In this document: in pieces, positions 34,364-43,309 of the stretch
Layout: each line of letters opens with the position of its first letter
Numbering within the stretch: position 1 is the first letter of the stretch
From: Streptomyces sp. TLI_146
Lineage (GTDB): Bacteria; Actinomycetota; Actinomycetes; Streptomycetales; Streptomycetaceae
DNA length: 64,000 nt
Reading direction: 5' to 3'
NCBI RefSeq assembly: GCF_002846415.1
Contig: NZ_PJMX01000001.1
Coordinates: forward strand, 8,370,001-8,434,000
Notes under the pieces: model-generated
Told to the model about the DNA's origin: nothing
Seen by the model: the letters and a program-made list of their open reading frames with translations, nothing else
The model's database searches: none
Made by a program: the position numbers and the translations under genes

Positions 34364-35002
34364 GTGACGGCGGCCTGCGTCATTTTTGATATCGGTGGCG
34401 TGCTGGAGATCACGCCGACAACCGGATGGGTGCAGCGGTGGGAAGAGCGGCTGGCGTTACCGCGGGGCACCGTGGATGAGCGGATGCGTGATGTGTGGCA
34501 GGCCGGGAGTGTCGGCCACATCAGCGAACACGACGTGCAGTGGGAGGCGGCAAGCCGTTTGGGGCTTGACGTGCCGCAGGTGGAGGCCTTCATGGCTGAT
34601 CTCTGGGCGGAGTATCTGGGCACGCCCAACGAGGAACTCATCGCCTATGTACAGGGGCTGCGGGGAAGCTGCCGACTGGGCATCTTGAGTAACAGCTTCG
34701 TGGGTGCCCGGGAGCGGGAGACGGCGCTGTACCGCTTCGATGAACTGGTCGAGCAGATCGTGTACTCGCACGAGATCGGCATCGAGAAGCCGGATCCAGG
34801 TGCCTTCGAGGCCGCATGTGCCAGCCTGGAAGTACGGCCGGAGGATTGTCTCTTCATCGACGATTTCGCCGTGAACGTTGAGGCTGCCCGGGCGGCGGGC
34901 ATGCAGGCGCATCTGTTCGAGGACAACGCCGGCACGATCACGCGGATCACAGCTCATCTGGACGCTGGCGCCCGGGGGGCAGGGCGTGTCCCGCTCGGTT
35001 GA
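34364..35002 (+). CDS. HAD-superfamily hydrolase (class IA); TTA codon
   Basis: The 212-residue protein follows TGAGGAG-like sequence and a GTG start. HAD motif I is FDIGGVLE with nucleophile Asp at residue 9; the usual acid/base Asp two residues on is Gly, a variant seen in several haloacid-dehalogenase-like subgroups. Motif II is LGILSNS, motif III 'EIGIEKPDPGAFEAA' (Lys) and motif IV LFIDDFAVNVEAARAAGM. The cap is the small helical type. Likely a phosphatase-like hydrolase; the Gly variant may favour other chemistry. A TTA codon at 34457-34459 suggests bldA-dependent expression. Confidence 0.85.
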   Translation: MTAACVIFDIGGVLEITPTTGWVQRWEERLALPRGTVDERMRDVWQAGSVGHISEHDVQWEAASRLGLDVPQVEAFMADLWAEYLGTPNEELIAYVQGLRGSCRLGILSNSFVGARERETALYRFDELVEQIVYSHEIGIEKPDPGAFEAACASLEVRPEDCLFIDDFAVNVEAARAAGMQAHLFEDNAGTITRITAHLDAGARGAGRVPLG

Positions 35003-35038
35003 CGTCGGTCTGGCCGGCGTTGATCGGTTGGGGTCAGG

Positions 35039-35053
35039 TAGCGTGTGGCTGTG
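35039..35053 (+). promoter_or_regulatory. -10 box of a probable leaderless transcript (TAGCGT)
   Basis: TAGCGT (35039-35044) is six bases before the GTG at 35051 and fits the TAnnnT leaderless geometry. It argues for 35051 over the in-frame GTG at 35045. Confidence 0.4.
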
Positions 35054-35251
35054 GAGCGTGGACAGGTACCAGGTGGCCCGCTGAGCGATGATGAGTTCGA
35101 GGACTTCAAGGCGTTGCTTCGCCGGTATTGCGCGTACGAGCTGGACCAGTGGGACTGTCTTCAGACCCCGACCCCGTACGGCCCTGCGTACGTGATGTTC
35201 AGCAGGGCGCTGCCGCCTGGCGTCACGGATGAGGTGTTCCATGAGTTCTAG
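35051..35251 (+). CDS. Small conserved hypothetical protein
   Basis: A 66-residue acidic protein: 'LSDDEFEDFKALLRRYCAYE', 'LDQWDCLQTPTPYGPAYVMF', SRALPPGVTDEVFHEF. The W-D...YGPAYV.FSRALP pattern recurs in small actinobacterial proteins of unknown function. The alternative GTG at 35045 adds two residues. No signal or TM segment. Confidence 0.6.
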   Translation: MERGQVPGGPLSDDEFEDFKALLRRYCAYELDQWDCLQTPTPYGPAYVMFSRALPPGVTDEVFHEF

Positions 35252-35358
35252 CCTCACTGGGCAGGGGCTGAGGAAGGATCCTTCCGCGACCGTCGTACCG
35301 GGAGAGTGGCGGGCCTCGTCCCGGATCGTCGTCGACGCCGAGCGCCCAATGCTCTTGG

Positions 35359-35529
35359 TCAGTCCTGACGCTGAGCGTCCGTGTCTGCGTCCGCGAAGGA
35401 ATCGGCTTGTGACTTGACTTCCTCGGAGCTTTCCGGCTCGCCGGTAGTGAGCTTCTTGGCCTTGCGGGTGGTGTCGTCGACGGCGTCGCCGAGGAGGTGG
35501 AGGGGATCGTTGCCGGGCTGCGGCGCCAT
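35359..35529 (-). CDS. Small acidic, probably disordered protein
   Basis: The ATG at 35529 with CAGGAGT upstream gives 56 residues: MAPQPGNDPLHLLGDAVDDT, 'TRKAKKLTTGEPESSEEVKS', ending 'DADTDAQRQD'. Charged and low-complexity, without hydrophobic segments. The good ribosome-binding site and codon bias support a real gene. Function unknown. Confidence 0.55.
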   Translation of the reverse strand: MAPQPGNDPLHLLGDAVDDTTRKAKKLTTGEPESSEEVKSQADSFADADTDAQRQD

Positions 35530-35883
35530 GGTGACTCCTGCGTCGTGGCTGCGTAGGGACAGTGATGCCGGGTGCCAGCTCAGCACAACCGGGGGCTCAA
35601 TTGTGGGATGTGACCGTTTCTGCAGGGAGTGCATCGCCAGGTCATGCCACGCGGGCCAACAATGAGCGCAACGACTACACCCGGGGCGACGGCGTCAACG
35701 CCCCCGCGCCGACCTCGATGCCTCGCTGTTCCTGCGCGGCTACCACTCCTGACCCCGGGCGCCGAGCCACCGGGATCGGCGATGGCCGGATGTACGGGAA
35801 TCCCACGCAGCGGGCCAGAGTTACTGACTGTGACAGCTATGCCGACGGGCTGATCCGGGGCCCGCCGCCGGGAAGGGACGGGC

Positions 35884-36768
35884 ATGAGTCTTCGTCAGTT
35901 CGAGTACGCCCTGGCCGTCGCCGATGCGGGCTCGGTGACTGCGGCGGCCGAGCGGCTGCACGTCGCCCAGCCGTCGGTGTCCCAGCAGATCCGCGGCCTG
36001 GAGCGGGACCTCGGCGTGGAGCTGTTCGCCCGTACGCCGAGCGGATTGGTCCCCACCGTGGTCGGGCGCGCCTTCCTGCGGGAGGCGGAGGTTGCGGTGA
36101 GCGCGTCGCGGCGGGCCAGGGCTACCGCGCGGGCCGGTGCCGACGAGCTGGTGGGCGAGTTGGTGGTCTCGGTGCAGATGGGTTTCGGCACCCGGCAGTT
36201 GCCGGGCGCCCTGAGGGCGCTGCGCCGCCGTTTCCCGAGGCTTGAGGTCACCGTCTTCGAGGAGCCCAGCTCCGCCGAGCTGGACCGGCTGTGCCGCCGG
36301 GGCGTGCTGGACCTCGCCTTGATGGCGGCGTGCGAGCAGAGCCCCGACGACGCCCACAAGCTCGGTGGCGAGGAGTTCGTCGTGGTCCTGGGTGCCGGGC
36401 ACCGGCTGCTCGCCGCGGACCGGGTCGAGCCGCGCGACCTGGAGGGGGAGCCGTGGGTGAGGTTCGACCGCGACAGTGCGCTCGACGCCGTGCTCCTGAA
36501 CGCGCTGAGGGACAACGAGCTCGCCCCGGTCACGGCCGCCCGCGTGTCGCAGGCCGCGACCGCCGTGCGCTGGGCCGCCCACGGACTGGGGGCGACGCTT
36601 GTCCCCGCCTCGGCCGTGCCCCGGGGGCATGAACACCTGGTGCGGCCGGTGTTCCCGGCCGTCACACAGCCCGTGATCGCGGTGCTCCGGCCCGGGGCCG
36701 GGCCGGCAGAGACGGCCCTGCTCGCATTCCTGCGACAGGAGAATTGGTCCCCGCTGATTTCTCATTGA
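35884..36768 (+). CDS. LysR-family transcriptional regulator
   Basis: The 294-residue protein has an N-terminal winged HTH ('QFEYALAVADAGSVTAAAER', 'LHVAQPSVSQQIRGLERDLG', VELFARTPSG) and a substrate-binding domain ('GELVVSVQMGFGTRQLPGAL', 'RGVLDLALMAA', 'VSQAATAVRWAAHGLGATLV'). GGAAGGGA precedes the ATG. It converges with the SDR gene 41 bases away, so SDR is a neighbour, not a divergent target. Regulated genes and inducer are unknown. Confidence 0.88.
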   Translation: MSLRQFEYALAVADAGSVTAAAERLHVAQPSVSQQIRGLERDLGVELFARTPSGLVPTVVGRAFLREAEVAVSASRRARATARAGADELVGELVVSVQMGFGTRQLPGALRALRRRFPRLEVTVFEEPSSAELDRLCRRGVLDLALMAACEQSPDDAHKLGGEEFVVVLGAGHRLLAADRVEPRDLEGEPWVRFDRDSALDAVLLNALRDNELAPVTAARVSQAATAVRWAAHGLGATLVPASAVPRGHEHLVRPVFPAVTQPVIAVLRPGAGPAETALLAFLRQENWSPLISH

Positions 36769-36808
36769 CGGATGCCCGGAAGTGGCGTTCCCGTAATTCC
36801 GTCGGACG

Positions 36809-37585
36809 TCAGCTCCTGGGGAATTCACCGCCGTCCACGTAGAGATTGCTGCCGGTCAGCCAGCTCGCCTGGTTGGAGACGAGGAACAGAACCGTGTGGG
36901 CGATGTCCTCGGGGCGGCCGTCCCGTCCCAGCGGGGTGGTGGTCTCCGCGCCATTCCGGCCCGAGGCCGAGTTCAGCCCTGCCCACTGCTCCCGCGTCGC
37001 CTCGCCGCCGGGGGTGGCGACCCTGCCGGGAGAGACGGTGTTGACGCGGATGCCGAGCGGGGCCAGTTCCAGGGCCAGACCCCGGCTGTAGTTCTCCAGG
37101 GCCGCCTTGGCCGCTGTGTAGTGCAGGAACGATCCGAGCGGGGCGAGGGTCGCGGCCGAGGAGACATGGACGATCGCCCCCGAGCGCTGCTCTCGCATAC
37201 CCGGCACCAGCAAGGCGTCCAGTCGCACCGAGGCGAGGAAGTTCAGGTCCAGCGCGTCCTGCCACACCTCGTCGGGGATGTCCGACGCTCCCTCGTACGG
37301 CTGCGCTCCACCCGCGTTGTGGATCAGGATGTCCACACCGCCCAGGCTTGTCCGCGCGGCCGCGGCGATTGCTTGGGCTCCGGCCGGGGTCCGTACGTCG
37401 GCCTCCACGAAGGCGGCCCCTTCCGGCACCGGGGCCGTCGCCGACCTGGCGGTCGTGAGTACTTGGGCGCCGACGTCCAGCAGCTGGCGGACGACCGCCG
37501 CTCCGATTCCTCGGGTTCCGCCCGTCACCAGCGCCCGCTTTCCCTTGAGTTCCCGCGTCGTCGATTCGTTTTCGATGCTGGTCAT
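36809..37585 (-). CDS. SDR-family oxidoreductase
   Basis: The 258-residue short-chain dehydrogenase has cofactor motif 'GKRALVTGGTRGIGAAVVRQ' (TGxxxGIG), structural NAG ('DILIHNAGGAQPYEG'), catalytic Ser ('VHVSSAATLAPLGSF') and Y-x-x-x-K (HYTAAKAALENYSRG), then 'IRVNTVSPGRVATPG'. NADP(H) preference is likely from the R after GGT. The start at MTSIENES is preferred (GGCGAG upstream) over an in-frame ATG 39 bases earlier. Substrate unknown; convergent to the LysR gene. Confidence 0.88.
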   Translation of the reverse strand: MTSIENESTTRELKGKRALVTGGTRGIGAAVVRQLLDVGAQVLTTARSATAPVPEGAAFVEADVRTPAGAQAIAAAARTSLGGVDILIHNAGGAQPYEGASDIPDEVWQDALDLNFLASVRLDALLVPGMREQRSGAIVHVSSAATLAPLGSFLHYTAAKAALENYSRGLALELAPLGIRVNTVSPGRVATPGGEATREQWAGLNSASGRNGAETTTPLGRDGRPEDIAHTVLFLVSNQASWLTGSNLYVDGGEFPRS

Positions 37586-38198
37586 CTCGCCGTTCCTTTT
37601 CTTCGCGTCGTGAACTGGTTTCACGGTAGGTCCGGAAAGGAACGAGAGGCAAAGACGAAATATCAGCAGGGCCTATAGGCAACTCCTATGGCAGCGAGGT
37701 CACTTGAGGGCTGTTGCTGTTCCGCGCTCGGCGGGCTCCTTACCCGGCTCTGCGTCTACTGGTACGTACGAGCGGAGTGGAACGCTGTTGGTTCCGTAGT
37801 TGGGGACGCATACCGCTCTACGTATCGGCGTGCTGGGCCGTGACATGGGGTGTGCCTGGCGGCCCTGGCAGGGGTTATGCGCGAGGCGTTGGGGGAGGTA
37901 TGCGGCAGGGGAGTTGGTGGAGGCCGAGGCGGGGCGCGCCGACCCCCATTTCGCTTCGGACACGTCGGCGATCATGCCATCCGGTGATCTGGCGCGGTCA
38001 TAATTCGCGATCGTCTGGCGGACGGGCGTCGTGGGATCGCGCCGCACCTGGCCGCATCCGCGGACCCCGGATCGACGTGCCGCTTGTCCTCCCGCGGGCG
38101 AGTGCTCGCCGGTTGCGATGGGGCGGGTGGGGCCTGCGCCGACAGGGGGTGTTGCTGCGCTGGGCGCTGTCGATCGCCCAAGGGGCGGCGTAAATACC
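37586..38198. other. Intergenic region, no gene
   Basis: About 600 bases between the SDR gene start and the ABC-F promoter. A minus-strand frame at 37700-38047 has no family match and no ribosome-binding site. The SDR promoter probably lies near 37620-37700. Confidence 0.45.
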
Positions 38199-38228
38199 TT
38201 GAAGCGAGACGGTCCGTCTTGCTAGGGT
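38199..38228 (+). promoter_or_regulatory. Sigma70-type promoter of the ABC-F gene
   Basis: TTGAAG (38199-38204), an 18-bp spacer and TAGGGT (38223-38228). The predicted transcription start coincides with the ATG of the leader peptide at 38235. Confidence 0.65.
38207..38219. promoter_or_regulatory. Palindrome AGACGG-T-CCGTCT inside the promoter spacer
   Basis: A perfect 6-bp inverted repeat around one base lies between the -35 and -10 boxes. This is a typical site for a dimeric repressor, TetR-like in style, to block RNA polymerase. The regulator is not identified. Confidence 0.55.
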
Positions 38229-38234
38229 GGGTTC

Positions 38235-38261
38235 ATGGCTTTTCTCTACTTCTTCGTCTGA
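38235..38261 (+). CDS. Leader peptide MAFLYFFV upstream of the ABC-F gene
   Basis: ATG 38235 to TGA 38259-38261 encodes eight residues, aromatic-rich. It starts six bases after the -10 box, so it would be translated from a leaderless mRNA. ABC-F and methylase resistance genes are often induced by drug-stalled ribosomes on such leader peptides. Between it and the ABC-F start (38329) CGGGCA (38265-38270) and TGCCCG (38293-38298) can pair. Function as an attenuator is inferred from position. Confidence 0.5.
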   Translation: MAFLYFFV

Positions 38262-38328
38262 GTCCGGGCACGGCCGATGCCGCCGTTTCTGCTGCCCGTA
38301 GACCCTTCGTACGCCCAGGGAAAGTCAC

Positions 38329-39981
38329 ATGCGCGACCGCGCCCATACCGTCATGCCCACCGCTGCCCCCGCCGTCGTGGCGCAGCTATCCGTCAAGGAA
38401 GTCACCAAGTCCTACGGCACCCGAACCATCCTCGACCTGGTGTCCTTCACCATCCGCCCGGGTGAGAAGGCGGCCGTCATCGGCGAGAACGGCTCCGGCA
38501 AGTCCACCCTGCTGCGTCTGCTCGCCGCAGCCGAGACGCCGGACAGCGGGCAGATCACCGTCAGCTTCCCTGGCGGCACGGGCCACCTTGCCCAAACCCT
38601 CGTCCTTGGCGCGCACTGCACCGTGCAGGACGCCGTCGACCACGCTCTCGCCGATCTGCGGTCCATGGAAGCCCGGTTGCGGGAGGCCGAGGAGAGTCTC
38701 GGTGAGGCGACGGACGGCGAACTCGCCGCCTACGGTGACCTGTTGACCGCGTACGAGGAGCGCGGCGGATACGAGGCCGACGCCCGGGTGGATGCCGCGA
38801 TGCACGGACTCGGGCTGGCCGCGATCACCCGTGACCGGCTGCTCGGCTCCCTGTCCGGCGGCGAGCAGTCCCGGCTCGCCCTCGCCTGCGTTCTGGCCGC
38901 CGCTCCCGAACTCCTGCTTCTGGACGAACCGACGAACCACCTGGACGCGACGGCCGTACGCTGGCTGGAGGACCACCTGCGCGCACACCGCGGCACCGTC
39001 GTCGCGGTCACCCACGACCGCGGCTTCCTGGAACGCGTCGCCACCACCATCCTGGAGGTCGACCGCGACGAACGCACCGTGCACCGATACGGCGACGGCT
39101 GGGCCGGCTACCAGGCCGCGAAGGCCGCCGCCCGGCGCGGCGCGGCACAGCGCTACGCGGACTGGGCCGAGGAAGTGGCCTCTATACAGGCCCTGCTGGA
39201 AGCCGCGGGACGGCGGCTGGCCACCACCGGTCACGACCCCAAGCAGGGCTTCGGCAAGCACCGCCGCTCCAGCGAGGCCAAGCTCGGCGGGCAGGTGCGC
39301 TCCGCCCGCCAGGCCCTGGCCCAGCTGCAAAGCCACCCGGTGGCCAAACCACCGGCACCGCTCCACTTCACGGCAGCGTTTTCGGCGGCAGACGGATCCG
39401 CCGCGGGCCCCCTCGCCGAGTTCGAGGACGTCAGTGTCGGCGAGCGGCTGCACCTGGCCGGGCGCCTCACCCTCGCACCCGGCCAGCGGCTGCTGGTCAC
39501 CGGTGACAACGGCGCGGGCAAGACGACACTCCTGCGCATCATCGCAGGCGACCTGGAGCCCGACGAAGGCACCGCGCGCCGCCCCGCCCACATCGGCTAC
39601 CTCGCACAGGAACTACCCACGTACACCACGGGGCTCCCGCTGCTCGCCGCATACGCCGCCGGGCGGCCCGGGGCGCCTGACGAGTACGCTGAACAGCTGC
39701 TGGCCCTGGGCCTGTTCCACGAGCAGGATCTGCACGTCCCGGTCACCGCGCTGTCCGCGGGCCAGCGGCGGAGGCTGCAGATCGCCCGCCTGGTGACCCG
39801 GCCCGCTGACCTCCTCGTCCTGGACGAGCCCACCAACCACATCGCCCTCGACCTTGCCGAAGACCTGCAGGCGGCGCTCAGCGCGTATCCGGGAGCCGTG
39901 GTCGTGGTCTCGCACGACCGCGACTTCCGCGCCCGCTTCGAGGGCGAGGTACTGGAACTGCATGCCGGCCGCAGGAGCTGA
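38329..39981 (+). CDS. ABC-F family ATPase (ribosome-protection type)
   Basis: The 550-residue protein contains two ABC cassettes and no TM domain. Cassette 1: GENGSGKST (Walker A), LSGGEQSR (signature), LLLLDEPTNHLDATAVRWLE (Walker B). Cassette 2: GDNGAGKTT, LSAGQRRR, LLVLDEPTNHIALDLAEDLQ. A charged linker of about 100 residues ('RYADWAEEVASIQALLEAAG', 'GFGKHRRSSEAKLGGQVRSA') separates them, as in antibiotic-resistance ABC-F proteins that bind the ribosomal E site and displace drugs such as macrolides, lincosamides or streptogramins. AGGGA is seven bases before ATG 38329. Drug specificity cannot be read from sequence. Self-resistance or defence against a neighbour's antibiotic is likely. Confidence 0.88.
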   Translation: MRDRAHTVMPTAAPAVVAQLSVKEVTKSYGTRTILDLVSFTIRPGEKAAVIGENGSGKSTLLRLLAAAETPDSGQITVSFPGGTGHLAQTLVLGAHCTVQDAVDHALADLRSMEARLREAEESLGEATDGELAAYGDLLTAYEERGGYEADARVDAAMHGLGLAAITRDRLLGSLSGGEQSRLALACVLAAAPELLLLDEPTNHLDATAVRWLEDHLRAHRGTVVAVTHDRGFLERVATTILEVDRDERTVHRYGDGWAGYQAAKAAARRGAAQRYADWAEEVASIQALLEAAGRRLATTGHDPKQGFGKHRRSSEAKLGGQVRSARQALAQLQSHPVAKPPAPLHFTAAFSAADGSAAGPLAEFEDVSVGERLHLAGRLTLAPGQRLLVTGDNGAGKTTLLRIIAGDLEPDEGTARRPAHIGYLAQELPTYTTGLPLLAAYAAGRPGAPDEYAEQLLALGLFHEQDLHVPVTALSAGQRRRLQIARLVTRPADLLVLDEPTNHIALDLAEDLQAALSAYPGAVVVVSHDRDFRARFEGEVLELHAGRRS

Positions 39982-40253
39982 CCCTCGCCCCCGTTGACCA
40001 GTCGAAGACCGGCTCCGGACTGAAGCGGCGATGGGCCGATGCCTCTGCTGCACAGCAGCCGCCAGTTCGGCACCGCACGGCTGCCACCCTGCCTGAGAGC
40101 TGGTCTTTGAACCCTGGCGGTCTTGTGCTCCTGCACCACGAGCTGGTGGCCTGCCAAGGATGCGACTAGGTTCTGCCCGGTTTCCATGATGACGGTCGGG
40201 ATACTCCACTATGTTTGGTTACCTGCTGGGAGGCACGTCTCGAGGGGAATCCG

Positions 40254-41252
40254 ATGCCCACGCTGCTCTACTACCCTCTCGTCAGGCCGCCTCAAGAGGT
40301 CCTTCACCAGGCGCTGTTGTACTGGGACGGCATAGCGTCGCTCGTGCCGAGTGATCCAGAGATCTACGACGATGCGGTCTCGGAGGAGCTGAAGAGCCTC
40401 AAGGAGCTCGGGCTCTACCATCCCGTTGCGCTCGGCTTGGGCCATCGCCGCCCACCGCATGGCGATGTGCTTCATGAGGGGCGCTTGGTATGGGAACTTC
40501 GCGAGCTGGCAGCCAACCCGACAGGCGCTCAGAATTGTGGCGCGGATGCCCTCATCTACGCCTCAAAGTTCGGCCTCAATTTAGAGCAGGAAATCGTCCG
40601 CCTTGGCCTGGGGCGATGGCTGGGAAGCCCGGCAAGGCGGCGTCTGGTCGTGTCCAGGGAGGTTCATCTCCTGTTGCTCGGCACAGTCGCTCAGGAGGTG
40701 GCTTTGACGACCGACACTCGCGCATACACGCCCTACACCGATCAATGCTCCGCCCATGGTGTGTCGATGCGGCCGACGCCTCCTGGTCCCTGGAGTTTGG
40801 GGGCCTGGCGAGTTGAGCTTGGCCGTCTTCTGCCCATGCCGGCACCGGGCACTCCGACATCAGAGGTTCTGGCGTTTCGTGACCGGTATGCCGCCGAGCG
40901 GGAACGCTTGATGGGCGCCACCCAGACCATGCTCTACGATCTGCGCCGCGAGTGGGAACATCCCGCAGACGTGCTGGAACGTATGCGAGTGGAGTTGAAG
41001 GAGGCGCGCGAGGACTACCACGCGGCCGCCCGGACCAGTCGTATGGCATGGGTACAGAGATCTATCTCCGTCACGGTGGCAGTGGCTACCGCCGCTGCCG
41101 GTGCCCTAGTTGTCCCGGATCTCGCCTGGGTTGCCGGCATAGCGGGCAGTATCGGATTCAACATCGCCACCCGTGAAGTAGTCCCGCTTTTCCGTGCGAG
41201 GGATGAGCACCCATTCAGTTACCTGCATCAGGTCGACCGCGAGTTGGCGTAA
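40254..41252 (+). CDS. Hypothetical protein with C-terminal membrane segments
   Basis: The ATG at 40254 after GAGGGGA gives 332 residues. The start 'LLYYPLVRPPQEVLHQALLY', WDGIASLVPSDPEIYDD and 'GRLVWELRELAANPTG' resemble a Streptomyces family of unknown function (DUF6236-like in pattern; not certain). A long charged helix ('AERERLMGATQTMLYDLRRE', 'MRVELKEAREDYHAAART') leads to two C-terminal hydrophobic segments (VQRSISVTVAVATAAAGALV, DLAWVAGIAGSIGFNI) and a short tail. No catalytic motif. Possibly membrane-associated effector or cargo-type protein. Closed by a strong hairpin. Confidence 0.7.
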   Translation: MPTLLYYPLVRPPQEVLHQALLYWDGIASLVPSDPEIYDDAVSEELKSLKELGLYHPVALGLGHRRPPHGDVLHEGRLVWELRELAANPTGAQNCGADALIYASKFGLNLEQEIVRLGLGRWLGSPARRRLVVSREVHLLLLGTVAQEVALTTDTRAYTPYTDQCSAHGVSMRPTPPGPWSLGAWRVELGRLLPMPAPGTPTSEVLAFRDRYAAERERLMGATQTMLYDLRREWEHPADVLERMRVELKEAREDYHAAARTSRMAWVQRSISVTVAVATAAAGALVVPDLAWVAGIAGSIGFNIATREVVPLFRARDEHPFSYLHQVDRELA

Positions 41253-41270
41253 CGACGACTTTTATCGGCA

Positions 41271-41330
41271 GCGCATGCCTATCCGAACCCGTCTCGGAAC
41301 CTCCGTCTAGGGGTTCGGATAGGCGTGCGC
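41271..41330 (+). terminator. Long inverted repeat / terminator
   Basis: GCGCATGCCTATCCGAACCC (41271-41290) pairs with GGGTTCGGATAGGC plus GTGCGC (41311-41330) over a 20-base loop: 20 pairs with one G-U. It begins 18 bases after the preceding stop. Confidence 0.85.
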
Positions 41331-41569
41331 CCCGTGGATGGCTGTTCCTCACCGACCGAAGGGCCCCGCCCGGGGACACCGACGGCGGATGTATGCCCAA
41401 AGACCGACCGGGTCCGGCTCTCCTACCCCGGGCCGAGGAGATCTTCCAGGAGAACACCCGGCCGGTGGCCAACCGGCTCGGCTCGTTCTCGAGCGTCATG
41501 CCGTGACGGCTGGTCGTGCAGGGGGGAAATTGCGATGCGCTTCCGCGGCAGGCTCGTCAGACTCATGGC

Positions 41570-41980
41570 ATGACAGCGAAGATCACCCGCTTCAACCCCG
41601 ACCAGTTGCATGAGACGCCGGGCTATCACCACATCACCGTTGTGGAGGCTGGCCGAACGGCTTACCTGGCGGGGCAGTGCCCGCTCGATCAGCACGGCTC
41701 CCTCGTTGGCCCGGGTGCCCTTGAGACGCAAGTCGACCAGGTCGTCGCGAACGCACTCGCCGCGCTCGCGGCGGTGAATGCCCAGCCACAGCACGTGGTG
41801 CGTTCAGTGATCTATGTGCGGAGCGACGCCAGGGAGGACCTGGGCAGCGTCTGGGCTCGGCTTACCGCTTCCGCCCTCGGACCGGCGTTCACGTCCGCCA
41901 GCACGCTCTTGGGGGTTGCGCAGTTGGGCTTCGCCGGGCAACTGGTCGAGGCGGACCTCACCGTCGCGTTGCCCGACTGA
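41570..41980 (+). CDS. RidA (YjgF/UK114) family protein
   Basis: The 136-residue product contains 'ETPGYHHITVVEAGRTAYLA', GQCPLDQHGSLVGPGALETQ, 'QVDQVVANALAALAAVNAQP' and 'VVRSVIYVRSDAREDLGSVW', the RidA trimeric deaminase fold. The canonical C-terminal 'R..v....LP..a.vEid' is here 'TLLGVAQLGFAGQLVEADLT', with the substrate-binding Arg replaced, so activity on enamine/imine intermediates may differ from classic RidA. Start at ATG 41570, without a clear ribosome-binding site. Confidence 0.82.
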   Translation: MTAKITRFNPDQLHETPGYHHITVVEAGRTAYLAGQCPLDQHGSLVGPGALETQVDQVVANALAALAAVNAQPQHVVRSVIYVRSDAREDLGSVWARLTASALGPAFTSASTLLGVAQLGFAGQLVEADLTVALPD

Positions 41981-42201
41981 GCGGCGCCCGACGCCTCGCA
42001 CAGGGTCTCGAACTGCTTCGCCCGGATGGTCACGTGCCGGTTGTCGGCGTACAGATGATCGTGTGCTCCGGAAAGAAGCAGTGGAGCCCGCCACCGTCAC
42101 ACTTGCCCCTTGTCCTGTCCCCGCGCCCCTCGACAGCGAGTGGATTTCCAGGTGGATTTGGCTGCAGGTGGACGTCAACCGCCTCAGTAGCAGGAGCAGG
42201 T

Positions 42202-43112
42202 ATGCCCGAGCGTGAACACAAACCCGACAGCACACCCCGCCCGCCTCACACCGTGCTGGGAGAGGACACAGCCTCGCGTCCGCCACAAACAGCCCTGGCC
42301 ATGCCTGCCCACGACCTGTCCCACTACGTGACCCATCCGTCTGCGCCGGAGATGCACGTCATGCAGCGCGCCGCGGGCAACGGCGCACTGGCCAAGGCCC
42401 TCGCCGCCCGCCGCTCCGCATCCGCGCCTGGCGCTCCCACCTCACCAACCGTCCAGCGGGCCGAGGCCGACACGATGGCGGCCGGTCCGTCGGACGCCAT
42501 CACCTACCGGCTCCAGATTCAGGTCAAGAAGCAGCGCCGGATGACCGAAGCGAATACTGGGACGGCAACGACATCGGCCACGCCTGGGTCGTCCTCTACA
42601 CCAAGGCCGGTGGCTCCACCTCCTACAAGTCCAACGATTTCTTCCCGTCCAGGTCCCTCGATGGGCGCCGCGAGGCATTCACCACGGTGCCCGGCGTCGT
42701 GAAGAGGAACTGGGACCTGCCCGAGGGGGCGACCTCCGCGTTCGAGGCGGACCTGACGCAGGAACAGGTCCTCAAGTTCAAGGAGTACGTGGAGCAGCAC
42801 GAGAACGAGAAGCAGGGCAAGCCGAGGGCGGGCGAGCGGGTCGCGGACGCGTACGCGGGCGACCCGAGCCCCACCAGGTCCGAACGCATGGCGCAGGAGG
42901 CCGCCAACGCAGCCAACTCGGACTCCGGCGGGGAGTGGGTCAGGGGTGACGAATCACCGGGCTCCGGCGCGGACGCTGCCGCCCGTCAGCCCGAGCAGCG
43001 CACGCCCGGGCGGATGCTGCTCGAATCCGACAGCGATTCCGAGGAATCGGCCCGGGGCCGACCGGCCGCTCCTCCCGCACAGCCCCCAGGGAGGCGTTTC
43101 TCCTTGGACTGA
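42202..43112 (+). pseudogene. eCIS-effector-like gene broken by a frameshift near 42540
   Basis: ATG 42202 (AGGAG at 42192-42196) opens a frame with 'EMHVMQRAAGNGALAKALAA' and PTVQRAEADTM. This is the QR-x-AGN-x-A-x...VQR signature seen in N-termini of extracellular contractile injection system cargo and DUF4157-neighbour proteins. The frame degenerates after QVKKQRR. The next frame resumes with EYWDGNDIGHAWVVLYTKAG, 'SYKSNDFFPSRSLDGRREAF', 'ADLTQEQVLKFKEYVEQHEN' and a disordered acidic tail to 43112. The HAWV...YxxxxFxP core resembles papain-like toxin modules of such cargo. A single-base indel around 42530-42545 would join the parts. Confidence 0.6.
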
Positions 43113-43309
43113 CCGATTGAGCGATTGACCGAATGGCCGACTGCTTGAGGGCCGCTGCCGCAGTGCCCGCGCAGATGTGGCGCCGGCCGGGCAGAGGCGG
43201 GGGCCTCAGTCACGCCGTGGGGGATGGGGGCCGCGCCCGCTGCTGCCTGGGTGGCTCGGTCGGCCAGGCTTTGCCACGGACGCGGAGCGATGGCTGGGAG
43301 GCCAGCGGC

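Noticed and set aside
37700..38047. 115-codon minus-strand frame before the ABC-F promoter
   Set aside because: No start signal or recognisable motif; third-position GC bias is weak.
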